Part shown: in pieces, positions 18,047-25,341 of the stretch
Numbering within the stretch: position 1 is the stretch's first letter
Layout: each line of letters begins with the position of its first letter
Assembly (NCBI RefSeq): GCF_014841125.1
Contig: NZ_JACYTQ010000002.1
Span: forward strand, 186,001 to 250,000
Reading direction: 5' to 3'
DNA from: Echinicola arenosa
Lineage (GTDB): Bacteria > Bacteroidota > Bacteroidia > Cytophagales > Cyclobacteriaceae
Length of the DNA stretch: 64,000 bases
Notes under the pieces: generated by a model
The model's database searches: none
The model's input: only the letters and a program-made list of their open reading frames with translations
What the model was told of the DNA's origin: nothing
Made by a program: the position numbers and the translations under genes

Positions 18047-18421
18047 ATGGGAAACACCATCGCTAGAACAAAAATCCACAAAATAATCAGAGAGTCAGTT
18101 CATCCAATTACTTACAGTGAAATAAAAAAGCAAATGGATGGTTCCTGTAGCAGGGTTACCATTTATCGCATTCTATTACGAATGGAAAAAGATAAACTGA
18201 TTCTAAGGTTTCCAGATGCGAATGGAGACTTCCGCTATTTTTCCTGCAAAGATAAAGGCACCCCCCGTTCTGAACACAGCCACTTTCACTGTCTCCAATG
18301 TGATAAGGTCTTAAGTTTAGACTCAAAAAACCTTAAAACTTTTGTTCCAACAGCGTTTTTGACTCAGTCCATCAGTTTTCTGGCTTCTGGAATTTGCCCG
18401 AATTGTTGTTCGACAAAATAA
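18047..18421 (+). CDS. zur: Fur-family metalloregulator, probable zinc uptake regulator Zur
   Basis: A 124-residue Fur-family protein. The winged helix (residues about 5-65) includes ITYSEIKKQM and the recognition helix SCSRVTIYRILLRMEKDKLI. The dimerisation domain has the regulatory-metal stretch HSHFHCLQC (His77, His79, His81, Cys82, Cys85) and a C-terminal CPNCC (Cys117, Cys120) that would complete a structural Cys4 zinc site. At 124 residues it is at the short end for Fur proteins. It is divergent from the TonB receptor across a palindrome-rich promoter region. The operators (TGCAAN3-like palindromes, unlike GATAATG Fur boxes) and the COG0523 GTPases in the putative regulon favour Zur over Fur, PerR or Nur. 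Confidence 0.85.
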   Translation: MGNTIARTKIHKIIRESVHPITYSEIKKQMDGSCSRVTIYRILLRMEKDKLILRFPDANGDFRYFSCKDKGTPRSEHSHFHCLQCDKVLSLDSKNLKTFVPTAFLTQSISFLASGICPNCCSTK

Positions 18422-18573
18422 ACGAAGGGTTTTTAATAGGAATGTATCTGCATGTATTTAAACCAATCTTTTGTACATATTTTCAATTTTGGATTACCAG
18501 GATATTACTCCACCCCAACACCTGTAGGCAGCTTCCTTCTCATAATATTCTATTTACCGCTTAAATAATCTTA

Positions 18574-18604
18574 TTGACACCGCTTGCATTTGCAACTATA
18601 TTGC
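18574..18604 (+). promoter_or_regulatory. Promoter of the double-DUF4625 lipoprotein
   Basis: TTG (18574-18576), 20 bases, then TATATTGC (18597-18604) fit the Bacteroidota promoter pattern with one deviation. The -7 element lies inside operator D, which implies repression by the same regulator. Confidence 0.6.
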
Positions 18605-18605
18605 A
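18591..18605. promoter_or_regulatory. Zur-box-like operator D
   Basis: TGCAAC-TAT-ATTGCA is a 6-3-6 inverted repeat with only the innermost pair unmatched. It overlaps the -7 element of the lipoprotein promoter. Confidence 0.7.
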
Positions 18606-18614
18606 TAATATTTG

Positions 18615-18629
18615 CGCAATATTGTTGCA
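18615..18629. promoter_or_regulatory. Zur-box-like operator E
   Basis: CGCAAT-ATT-GTTGCA keeps the 6-3-6 layout, with two mismatched pairs (outermost and innermost). It lies just after the predicted start site, 24 bases from operator D. Confidence 0.55.
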
Positions 18630-18829
18630 ACAATAAAAAACCTATTACTCATCTATATTCTTTGTTATGAAAGAACAAATGAAAACACATCAAGCTGATA
18701 GACCAAATTGTATAATCAACCTTTCCTTAACGGCTTTTCAACCTTGGCGTTATTGAATGTAGTTGTAGAAAATTTGGACACGTATTTTGAAAACTTTTTG
18801 AACCTATAACAAATTTATATTACGCAAAA

Positions 18830-19609
18830 ATGAAAAACATGAACAAATTAAAACACGTATTTCTGATTTCCCTTTTGGGAATGGCCCTGTTCTCCTGCCA
18901 GGATGACGAGGACCAGACCTTTGACGCGCCGGTAATTTCTTCTTTTGAGTTTGGAGAAGGTGGATCTCATTCTACTGATGGCACAGCATATCGTGGCTCT
19001 GACCTACATATGGAAGCTGAAATCCTTGCGCAAGCAACTGTAGCCTCCATTACAGTATCCATCCATGGACATGATATTGAAGTGGGTGAAGGTGAAACCG
19101 AGTGGGACTTTTCCGAAACTTTTACAGATGAGAAGTACATGGTGAAAAACCCTACCTTTCATGAGCATATTGATATCCCTGCAACAGCTCCTGCGGGAGA
19201 GTATCATGTAGTACTGGAAGTTACTGATGCTGTTGGAAACACCACTGAAGTGGAAGGCCACTTAGAGGTAACGTCTCCTGTGACCATCAGTGATTTTGAA
19301 ATGGATGAAACCGTAGTTCGTGGATCTGATTTCCATGTAGAATTTATGATCGATGCCATGTATGGAATTCATAATATAACAGTTGATATCCATGCCCATG
19401 GATTGACACCAGGAGCAGGTGAAGTAGAGTGGGATTTTGAAGAAGAATTCGAAGAAGGCTACCATGAGTTAACAGAAGCAGAATTCCATGAGCACATCGA
19501 TGTTCCAGCCACAGCTCCCGCAGGAGAGTATCACGTGATATTTACCGTGGAAGATGAAGAAGGAAATACTGTAGTATATGAATCACACATTGATGTGACA
19601 GCCAACTGA
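18830..19609 (+). CDS. Lipoprotein with two tandem DUF4625 domains, His/Glu-rich
   Basis: A 259-residue lipoprotein with lipobox LFSC (Cys23). After it come two homologous beta-sandwich repeats, about residues 33-147 and 150-257. Each repeat has RGSD (55-58, 164-167), an IHxH segment (78-81, 187-190), a GExEWDF segment (88-94, 197-203), and FHEHID.PATAPAGEYHV (110-127, 219-236). The His and acidic residues are among the best-kept positions, as expected for metal binding. It has its own promoter with two operator-like sites and ends at a strong terminator. It is probably a periplasmic or surface zinc-binding protein made under zinc limitation. DUF4625 has no established function that I know of. 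Confidence 0.85.
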   Translation: MKNMNKLKHVFLISLLGMALFSCQDDEDQTFDAPVISSFEFGEGGSHSTDGTAYRGSDLHMEAEILAQATVASITVSIHGHDIEVGEGETEWDFSETFTDEKYMVKNPTFHEHIDIPATAPAGEYHVVLEVTDAVGNTTEVEGHLEVTSPVTISDFEMDETVVRGSDFHVEFMIDAMYGIHNITVDIHAHGLTPGAGEVEWDFEEEFEEGYHELTEAEFHEHIDVPATAPAGEYHVIFTVEDEEGNTVVYESHIDVTAN

Positions 19610-19625
19610 TACTGATATGGCCTTT

Positions 19626-19670
19626 AAAAGAAACGGAGCTGATAGTTTAATCAGCTCCGTTTCTTTTTTT
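19626..19670. terminator. Bidirectional intrinsic terminator
   Basis: A 17-bp perfect stem (arms 19627-19643 and 19650-19666) with a six-base loop, A-rich before and T-rich after. It serves the plus-strand lipoprotein and probably also the convergent minus-strand operon ending at 19690. Confidence 0.9.
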
Positions 19671-19689
19671 AAATTCACTTTCTTATTCC

Positions 19690-20123
19690 CTATTGATAAA
19701 CTGTAGCATTTTCCAAGATATAGTTACACTGATAGATATCCGTTGCATTGAGTTTGAGCTTACCTTTGAAGGTCATTATTTCATCCATAACAAACCTTGG
19801 ATGATCCTTGGGTACTTTTAACTCAATAATGGATTCCGGTCCAGCTCCCCCACAGAAAAAACAAGCTGCAAAGGGATTGGCGGAAAGGATAAAGATATCC
19901 TCACCCGGATCGATTTCCAGCAAGAACCCTTGAATGACCACTTCCTTACCGTTCAGCTCCAGTACTGAAGGACCGAACTTGGGAAAGTAATAGTAGGCAT
20001 CCACCTCTTTGCTATATTTGTCGATAAACTTCACATCCTTTAATGTATCCCAAGTAATCCTGGTCTGGCTGTAAGCTGTAAAGCCAGCTAAGCAAATAAA
20101 ATAACTAAACTTCTTCTAAGCAT
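19690..20123 (-). CDS. Periplasmic CFFCGG-motif protein, frameshifted in its signal peptide
   Basis: The continuous frame from GTG at 20034 encodes 114 residues with EVVIQGFLLEID, LSANPFAACFFCGGAGPES and a C-terminal beta-rich segment. Upstream in the same frame lies SYFICLAGFTAYSQTRITWD, the end of a signal peptide, but that frame has no start codon. In the next frame the ATG at 20121-20123, overlapping the permease stop, reads MLRRSLVILFA and then hits TAG. Adding one base in that codon region would join the two halves into a normal secreted protein of about 145 residues. So either the gene has a one-base deletion or the sequence has an error. The CxxC pair could bind metal or be redox active. 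It is last in the ATPase-permease operon. Confidence 0.7.
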
Positions 20124-21474
20124 CTGACAAACTCTTTGATATATCTATTCTATAAACTGAAATGGCCGGGATAAGCGCTGAAAGAAAACCTATTGCCAAT
20201 GTCACAATGAACAAATACCCCTCTCCCAAAATCGGCCCGGCTTCCAAAAAATCATAATGGTATTCTGATTTAAGTAAGACAGACATCAATAACAGCCCAA
20301 GCCTACTGAAAATCAAACCTATTACAAACCCTGAAATCGCTATCAATAGTCCTTCCTGAAACATCATTCCCAGCAACTGGAACCTAGAGGCCCCATAGGT
20401 TCTCAAAAGCGCCATCTCGTAAGTACGCTCTCTCAAGCCCAAGTACAGGCTGATGAAAACGCTGATGCCTGAAACCAGGATCACAATCAGGGCCACCATA
20501 TTTAATGAAGTTGTAGCTATCCCCATCAGACTAAAGAGTTTTGTCAATTCATAATTGGGCAAGGCGGCCTGCATATTGGTATTTTCATTGACCATACGCG
20601 GAAGTTGCACCAAACCCAAAGGGTTTTTAAACTTAACCAACAAGGCAGTAATCTCGCGATCTTCCTCATGGTGATGGTGCTCGCCCTCTTCCTCATGGTG
20701 ATGATGTCCGACTTCCTCCTCATGCCCATGACCATGGTCGTGAACATGAGCTGCTTCATCTCCTTCGGCATGTTCCACACTTGCTACCGTATGATCATGG
20801 TGATCTTCTCCAATATCTTCTGAATGAACCTCTTCATGTTCCCCTTCATCATGCTCGTGACTCTCATGGATATCCCATACGCTCTGGATATCCGTCAGGA
20901 TCAACTGATCAACCACAGAACCCGAAGCTTCAAATACTCCCTTTACCACATAAGCCTGGTCATCATGTACATGACCGCCTTCCATCAAGCCATGGGAGCC
21001 GTGAAATGTATCCCCAACTTTTAAACCTGTCTTTCTTGCCACTGCAGCTCCAATGGTAACTTCCATGGATTTCCCCCACAGTTTACCTTCGGCAAGATTC
21101 ATCGAATAGTTTTCAGGATACCTTTTATCGGTTCCTACAATACGAAAGCCTGAATAGGAATCACCATAGGAAAGAGGAATCCCGTAATCGATCAACCTGT
21201 TTTTCAAGAGCGTGTTGGCTTCGGAAAGTTGGATGTTTCCAGTCGGAACATCAACCTGGAATACAGCTGATAAAATCAATTGAAGAGGACTTCCCTTTGC
21301 ACCCACCACCATATCAATACCACGTATATTGGAATTCATCTGTTCCTTGAGGTGTTTGTCGATATGCAGCATAAGAGAAATCAAACCTACCCCCAGGGAT
21401 AACAGCAGGAGACTCAGCCCTGTAGAAAGAGGTTTGGCAGTCACATTTTTAATACTCAATCGGAAAATATTCAT
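20116..21474 (-). CDS. FtsX/MacB-like ABC permease with a histidine-rich periplasmic loop
   Basis: A 452-residue permease with the LolCE/MacB layout: an N-terminal TM helix (about residues 17-37), a large periplasmic domain, then three C-terminal helices in the FtsX domain (about 317-342, 365-395, 415-440), including YLGLRERTYEMALLRTYGASRFQLLGMM. Inserted in the periplasmic domain at residues 203-270 is an extreme His/Glu tract with 22 His, including two HHHH runs; HGSHGLMEGGHVHDD at 158-172 adds more. Such tracts are typical of zinc or nickel handling. The partner ATPase starts upstream with a five-base gap, and an operator-bearing promoter drives both. It may move zinc-bearing proteins or zinc between periplasm and envelope rather than act as a classic ZnuB. 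Confidence 0.88.
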   Translation of the reverse strand: MNIFRLSIKNVTAKPLSTGLSLLLLSLGVGLISLMLHIDKHLKEQMNSNIRGIDMVVGAKGSPLQLILSAVFQVDVPTGNIQLSEANTLLKNRLIDYGIPLSYGDSYSGFRIVGTDKRYPENYSMNLAEGKLWGKSMEVTIGAAVARKTGLKVGDTFHGSHGLMEGGHVHDDQAYVVKGVFEASGSVVDQLILTDIQSVWDIHESHEHDEGEHEEVHSEDIGEDHHDHTVASVEHAEGDEAAHVHDHGHGHEEEVGHHHHEEEGEHHHHEEDREITALLVKFKNPLGLVQLPRMVNENTNMQAALPNYELTKLFSLMGIATTSLNMVALIVILVSGISVFISLYLGLRERTYEMALLRTYGASRFQLLGMMFQEGLLIAISGFVIGLIFSRLGLLLMSVLLKSEYHYDFLEAGPILGEGYLFIVTLAIGFLSALIPAISVYRIDISKSLSDA

Positions 21475-21479
21475 GGGAT

Positions 21480-22136
21480 TCAGATAGGGATAACTACTTT
21501 GTTTTGTTCGGACAAGGTTATGGATACAGTAAACGCTGACTTTAACCTCTGGTCATGGGTAATGATGATCAGGCTGGATTTGGATTTTTTGGTCTGATCT
21601 TTCAAAAGCGCTACCACCCTTTGGCAGTTTTTATCATCCAGTGCAGCGGTCGGTTCATCAGCCAAAATCAACTTGGGTCGGTTAATGACCGCCAGGGCAA
21701 TGGCTGCCCGCTGCTGCTCTCCCTGAGATAGTTGACGAGGATAGCTCTTAAGCTTTCCCAAAAGACCTAGGTCATCCAACACTTTTTTGATTTGGTAGGA
21801 ATCATGGGGCTTTTGGGCCAAATATTGGATCATTCCCAAATTTTCTTCCAATGTAAGTGCTTGGATAAAATGGGGACGTTGAAAGACAATGCCAACATTG
21901 GCACCTCTGAATATATCCAATTGCCTGCCCGTCAACTTGGAAATGTCCGTTTCTCCAATTTTAATATTACCGGTCTTTGGTTTCAAAAGCCCAGCAATCA
22001 GGTGCAAAAACGTGGTTTTGCCAATACCGGACTCTCCTAGGATCAGTAATTCCGAACCTTCAGAAACCGATAGGTCTGGAAATTCAAATTGATTGTTTTC
22101 ATTGTACTCAAATGAAACCGAACGTGTGGTGATCAT
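21480..22136 (-). CDS. ABC transporter ATP-binding protein (LolD/MacB type)
   Basis: A 218-residue ATPase. Walker A is GESGIGKTT, the Q-loop lies in GIVFQRPHF, the signature is LSQGEQQR, Walker B is LILADEPTAALD and the H-loop is ITHD. The compact length is usual for LolD/FtsE/MacB-type ATPases paired with FtsX-like permeases. I start it at ATG 22134-22136 (MITTRSVSFEY); the longer frame back to a TTG at 22187 would begin upstream of the predicted transcription start. It energises the His-rich permease encoded five bases downstream. Its promoter overlaps operator F. Confidence 0.88.
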   Translation of the reverse strand: MITTRSVSFEYNENNQFEFPDLSVSEGSELLILGESGIGKTTFLHLIAGLLKPKTGNIKIGETDISKLTGRQLDIFRGANVGIVFQRPHFIQALTLEENLGMIQYLAQKPHDSYQIKKVLDDLGLLGKLKSYPRQLSQGEQQRAAIALAVINRPKLILADEPTAALDDKNCQRVVALLKDQTKKSKSSLIIITHDQRLKSAFTVSITLSEQNKVVIPI

Positions 22137-22157
22137 ATTCTTAAGATTTGGCCAATA

Positions 22158-22187
22158 CAAAGCTAGGAATAAATTCTTTATTTGCAA
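22158..22187 (-). promoter_or_regulatory. Promoter of the ABC operon
   Basis: On the minus strand TTG (22185-22187), 19 bases, then TAGCTTTG (22158-22165) match the Bacteroidota consensus. The start site would be near 22150, which decides the ATPase start at 22136. Confidence 0.7.
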
Positions 22188-22197
22188 TAATGTTGCA
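22183..22197. promoter_or_regulatory. Zur-box-like operator F
   Basis: TGCAAT-AAT-GTTGCA, a 6-3-6 inverted repeat with the innermost pair unmatched. It covers the TTG elements of both the ABC promoter (minus) and the MerC promoter (plus). Confidence 0.75.
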
Positions 22198-22223
22198 TTT
22201 AATTCAGTAAACGATTAATATTG
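22193..22223 (+). promoter_or_regulatory. Promoter of the MerC-GTPase operon
   Basis: TTG (22193-22195), 20 bases, then TAATATTG (22216-22223) fit the Bacteroidota consensus with one mismatch. It lies between operators F and G, about 30 bases before the MerC ATG. Confidence 0.65.
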
Positions 22224-22236
22224 CAACATAATTGCA
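22222..22236. promoter_or_regulatory. Zur-box-like operator G
   Basis: TGCAAC-ATA-ATTGCA, a 6-3-6 inverted repeat with the innermost pair unmatched. It touches the -7 element and covers the expected start site of the MerC operon. Confidence 0.75.
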
Positions 22237-22251
22237 TTAACGTTTTCTTTT

Positions 22252-22723
22252 ATGAAAAATTCCTTTGTGGGCATCCATCTGGATTTTATCGGATTTTCTG
22301 CTTCAGTGGCCTGTGCCATACATTGCGTAGCGCTACCTTTTTTGATCAGTGTCCTTCCCTTTATTGGCTTGGGTTTCTTAATGAATCACTGGATTGAGTA
22401 CAGTGTGATCCTGCTAAGTTTCTTCTTGGCAGTCTTTGCACTTTCCCATGGGTTCTGGAACCATCACCGCAATTCCCTTGCTATTGGTCATTGTGGGATT
22501 CGGAATCATCTCGGCTGGACTAATCTTTGGCCATGGTGCAGAAGGGCATCTCATTTCTCCTACTGGTCCGCTTCATTTGATCGACAAAAACAAACATGCA
22601 CTATCCATCGAACATTTCATTACTCCATTTGGAGCTTTGGTAGTGAGCCTAGGCCATTATATTAATTGGCACTATATAAAAAAATCAAAAACCGGCTGTG
22701 CTGCCGGTGGAAATTTAGAATAA
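22252..22723 (+). pseudogene. MerC-domain membrane protein gene with a one-base frameshift
   Basis: The first frame (from ATG 22252) gives a typical MerC start: GFSASVACAIHCVALPFLISVLP with the CxxHC metal motif, then MNHWIEYSVILLSFFLAVFALSHGF. Around 22460-22475 the MerC-like reading moves to the +1 frame (ITAIPLLLVIVGFGIISAGLIFGHG, then HFITPFGALVVSLGHYINWHYIKK) and ends at 22723. The remaining first frame turns into non-hydrophobic noise. Together the two frames make a normal four-helix MerC protein of about 155 residues. The gene therefore has one extra base, is mis-sequenced, or uses frameshifting. MerC-domain proteins move Hg(II) or other soft metals; within this zinc regulon a zinc role is inferred. 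The GTPase starts eight bases later. Confidence 0.75.
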
Positions 22724-22730
22724 TCATTCC

Positions 22731-23924
22731 ATGCAAAACAAAATTCCTGTAACCGTACTGAGTGGCTTTCTGGGTGCTGGCAAAACAACTCTTCTTAACC
22801 ATATCCTTCAAAACCGGGAAGGGTACAAGGTCGCTGTGATAGTAAATGATATGAGTGAGGTAAATGTGGATGCAAAGCTGGTCCAAAATGAAATAAAGCT
22901 GAGTAGAACAGAAGAAAAACTTATTGAGATGTCCAATGGCTGTATCTGCTGCACATTAAGGGAAGACCTTATTGAGGAAGTACAAAAGCTTGCCCTTCAA
23001 AGGAAGTTTGACTATCTCCTGATCGAAAGCACAGGTATTTCCGAACCCATTCCTGTAGCGCAGACCTTCTCTTTCGAAACGGGGGACAGCCTGCTGGACC
23101 TTTGCCATATCAGTAGGCTGGACACCATGGTAACCGTTGTGGATGCTTTTAATTTCTTCAATGACTTTGGTTCTGCAGAGACCATTCTTGATAGACAAAT
23201 GACAGATGACCCGGAGGACGCAAGGTCTATCGTCAATCTACTTACAGATCAGGTAGAATTTGCCAATGTTATCATCCTTAACAAAACCGACCTGGTTTCA
23301 GAAGAACAGCTAAAGCTTCTGGAAGGACTATTGATCAAACTTAATCCGGAGGCAAAGATCATCCGGTCATCCTATGGACAGGTAAGCACCAAAGAAGTGG
23401 TGGACACTGGTCTGTTCGATTACTACAAAGCGGAGCAGGCAGCTGGCTGGCTCAAGGAACTGAACAAGGAACATGTTCCGGAAACTGAAGAATACGGCAT
23501 CAGCAGTTTTGTGTTTAGGGATCACAGACCCTTCCACCCAGGAAGGTTCTGGAACTATATCCGTAATTCCTGGCCAACTAATGTAGTAAGAAGCAAAGGG
23601 CTTTTTTGGCTGGCATCCAGGCCTCATCAGGCTCTATTGTGGAGTCAGGCCGGTGGCTCATTGAAGGCAGAAATCTTTGGCAATTGGTGGGCCGCATACG
23701 CTGAAAAAGAGCGACTGAACAACCCTGGTTATGTAGAAAACAGGGATTTGATAGCCGAAAAATGGGATCGCCAATACGGTGATCGTATGAACGAGCTGGT
23801 AATCATAGGCCAGGATTTGGATGAGGAAAACATCTCAAACCAGCTTAGGAAATGCTTGGTTACTGAAAATGACAGCAAAAACTTCAACCTTAATACCCAA
23901 TTAAAAGATGAATGGCCCCTTTAG
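22731..23924 (+). CDS. COG0523 (CobW/ZigA-type) zinc GTPase chaperone 1
   Basis: A 397-residue G3E GTPase. Walker A GFLGAGKT sits at residues 12-19, the metal-binding motif CICC at 71-74, the ESTGISEP switch at about 101-108, and the guanine-recognition NKTD at 184-187. A CobW C-terminal domain follows ([20 protein letters not shown], about residues 260-375). This is the ZigA/ZagA/YciC class that delivers zinc to client proteins during zinc starvation. It lies eight bases after the MerC gene in the operon controlled by operators F and G. All GTPase motifs are intact. Confidence 0.92.
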   Translation: MQNKIPVTVLSGFLGAGKTTLLNHILQNREGYKVAVIVNDMSEVNVDAKLVQNEIKLSRTEEKLIEMSNGCICCTLREDLIEEVQKLALQRKFDYLLIESTGISEPIPVAQTFSFETGDSLLDLCHISRLDTMVTVVDAFNFFNDFGSAETILDRQMTDDPEDARSIVNLLTDQVEFANVIILNKTDLVSEEQLKLLEGLLIKLNPEAKIIRSSYGQVSTKEVVDTGLFDYYKAEQAAGWLKELNKEHVPETEEYGISSFVFRDHRPFHPGRFWNYIRNSWPTNVVRSKGLFWLASRPHQALLWSQAGGSLKAEIFGNWWAAYAEKERLNNPGYVENRDLIAEKWDRQYGDRMNELVIIGQDLDEENISNQLRKCLVTENDSKNFNLNTQLKDEWPL

Positions 23925-23994
23925 GAATTAGAAAACCTATATCAAGTAATTTAGGAAACCTCAAATCCCTACACTGACTTAAACTCAACAGCAT

Positions 23995-24972
23995 ATGACA
24001 CTGCCAACACCTCCATCCAAAATCAAGGTCTACCTCCTGACAGGTTTTTTGGGGGCCGGAAAAACCACAGTTTTAAACGGCCTTTTACAGGCCAAGAAAG
24101 ACGAGGAGAACATCATTATTGAAAATGAATTTGGCAAAGTGTCCATCGACTCCCATTTGGTTGAAACAAGGTATTGCTCCCTTTTCGAAATGAACAATGG
24201 CTGCATTTGCTGTACACTGGACAATGAATTGGTGGAAGTCCTGGCTTCCATTCTCAATGCGGAGGTACAACCGGACAACCTTTTTATTGAAGCTTCCGGC
24301 GTGGCTGATCCTGGTGGAATAATAGCACTTTTTAGCCAAGAAGAGGTCGCCAACTTCTTCCAGCTCCATCAGGTAGTTTGCGTAGTGGATGCTACGGTAG
24401 TGGAAGACTGGATGGAAGAAATTCCTGAGGTCAGTCGACAGCTGGCTGCTGCGGATTTGATTGTACTGAATAAAAAATCCTTGGTATCCCCCTCTTACCT
24501 GCCTCAGCTCACACAACTGGTACAAGGTGTCAATTCCCTTGCAGAGATAATGGTTACCGACCATGGAATTATTCCCCATGATATTCTCACCAAACAGAAA
24601 AAACCTTGGGACCCTGCCAAAACCATCCCTGAAGTAGAAGCCAAATCTCCGCATCCTTTGAAGAGCATGTTGTTTGAAGTGGAAGAACTGATCGACCGGG
24701 AAATGCTGCTCAATCAGCTCACCCTGTCCTTCTTCCTGAGCTATCATCAACTTTACAGGATGAAGGGCTTGGTGTGGCTTTCCGATAGTACTCTTCCCCA
24801 TATAGTCCAAACACATGGCAGACAAGTGCATATTGCCCCCTTGGAAGGCGAGGTAAAATTGCCCTATCCCAAATCCCAATTGATTTTTATTGGCAAGGGG
24901 CTTGAACGAAAATCACTGGAGAGAAAAATTCAAAGAACGCTAGCATCCCAAAAATCCAATTCAAAATTATAA
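23995..24972 (+). CDS. COG0523 (CobW-type) GTPase 2 with altered NKxD motif
   Basis: A 325-residue second G3E GTPase. Walker A GFLGAGKT is at residues 17-24 and CICC at 70-73 ([12 protein letters not shown]); EASGVADPGG follows at about 100-109. The base-recognition motif reads NKKS at 159-162 instead of NKxD, so the Asp that selects guanine is missing. The C-terminal domain is shorter than that of its neighbour and lacks a His-rich tail. It is only about 30% like the first GTPase by eye, so they look like old paralogues with different clients, not a recent duplication. The gene lies 70 bases after the first GTPase and probably shares its transcript. Confidence 0.88.
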   Translation: MTLPTPPSKIKVYLLTGFLGAGKTTVLNGLLQAKKDEENIIIENEFGKVSIDSHLVETRYCSLFEMNNGCICCTLDNELVEVLASILNAEVQPDNLFIEASGVADPGGIIALFSQEEVANFFQLHQVVCVVDATVVEDWMEEIPEVSRQLAAADLIVLNKKSLVSPSYLPQLTQLVQGVNSLAEIMVTDHGIIPHDILTKQKKPWDPAKTIPEVEAKSPHPLKSMLFEVEELIDREMLLNQLTLSFFLSYHQLYRMKGLVWLSDSTLPHIVQTHGRQVHIAPLEGEVKLPYPKSQLIFIGKGLERKSLERKIQRTLASQKSNSKL

Positions 24973-25341
24973 AACAAGAATATTAAACTTTTATTTCAAT
25001 TCAATCCTGAAGCTGTTTCTCTACTTTTTATCTCAGGTTAACTTAATATATAAAATTATTAACGTCCGACTGAAATAAAGTGGGCAGGTTGAAATAACAT
25101 TTTGTCACTTTATTTTTTGATGATAAACAAACTAAGGTAAAGCTATAGTCTGATTACATATAATATTGACTTTCTAATGAATTTATGATCAGATTAGCAA
25201 ATTAACCTTGGTTATTAACCCATTTTTAACCTAAATATTAACCGTATCATCTTTATATTTTGAGCCATATTTGAGTTGCTGAATCGATTATGCGATTTTA
25301 TCAACTCATATTAATTCAATCAAATCCATAATAACCTACAA
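24973..25341. other. Intergenic stretch upstream of the mannan PUL
   Basis: About 370 AT-rich bases between the second GTPase and the first PUL gene. No gene is visible. It contains the phased TTAACC repeats and a promoter-like TATATTTTG described separately. Confidence 0.55.
25202..25262 (+). promoter_or_regulatory. Four phased TTAACC direct repeats before a TATATTTTG promoter element
   Basis: TTAACC occurs at 25202-25207, 25215-25220, 25226-25231 and 25238-25243, spaced 13, 11 and 12 bases, close to one helical turn. TATATTTTG follows at 25254-25262, ten bases after the last repeat. SARP-type regulators are known to bind direct repeats spaced about 11 bases just upstream of the promoter, and the convergent gene at 37307-39832 encodes a SARP-like domain. 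The link between the two is inference. Confidence 0.5.

Larger units (their letters stand above)
18422..18829. other. Intergenic stretch with a regulated promoter and long leader
   Basis: About 410 bases between the regulator and the double-DUF4625 lipoprotein. It holds a promoter and two Zur-box-like sites at 18574-18629. If transcription starts near 18610 the leader is about 220 bases, unusually long for this island; I see no clear riboswitch fold in it. Confidence 0.55.

Noticed and set aside
18047-18421. Iron (Fur) or peroxide (PerR) regulator
   Set aside because: The operators are TGCAAN-N3-NTTGCA rather than GATAATG-type, and the controlled genes include COG0523 GTPases and His-rich proteins but no siderophore, ferritin or catalase genes.
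24085-24879. 264-codon minus-strand frame opposite the second GTPase gene
   Set aside because: It mirrors a clear COG0523 gene with all motifs. The antisense protein has no domain, signal or codon logic.
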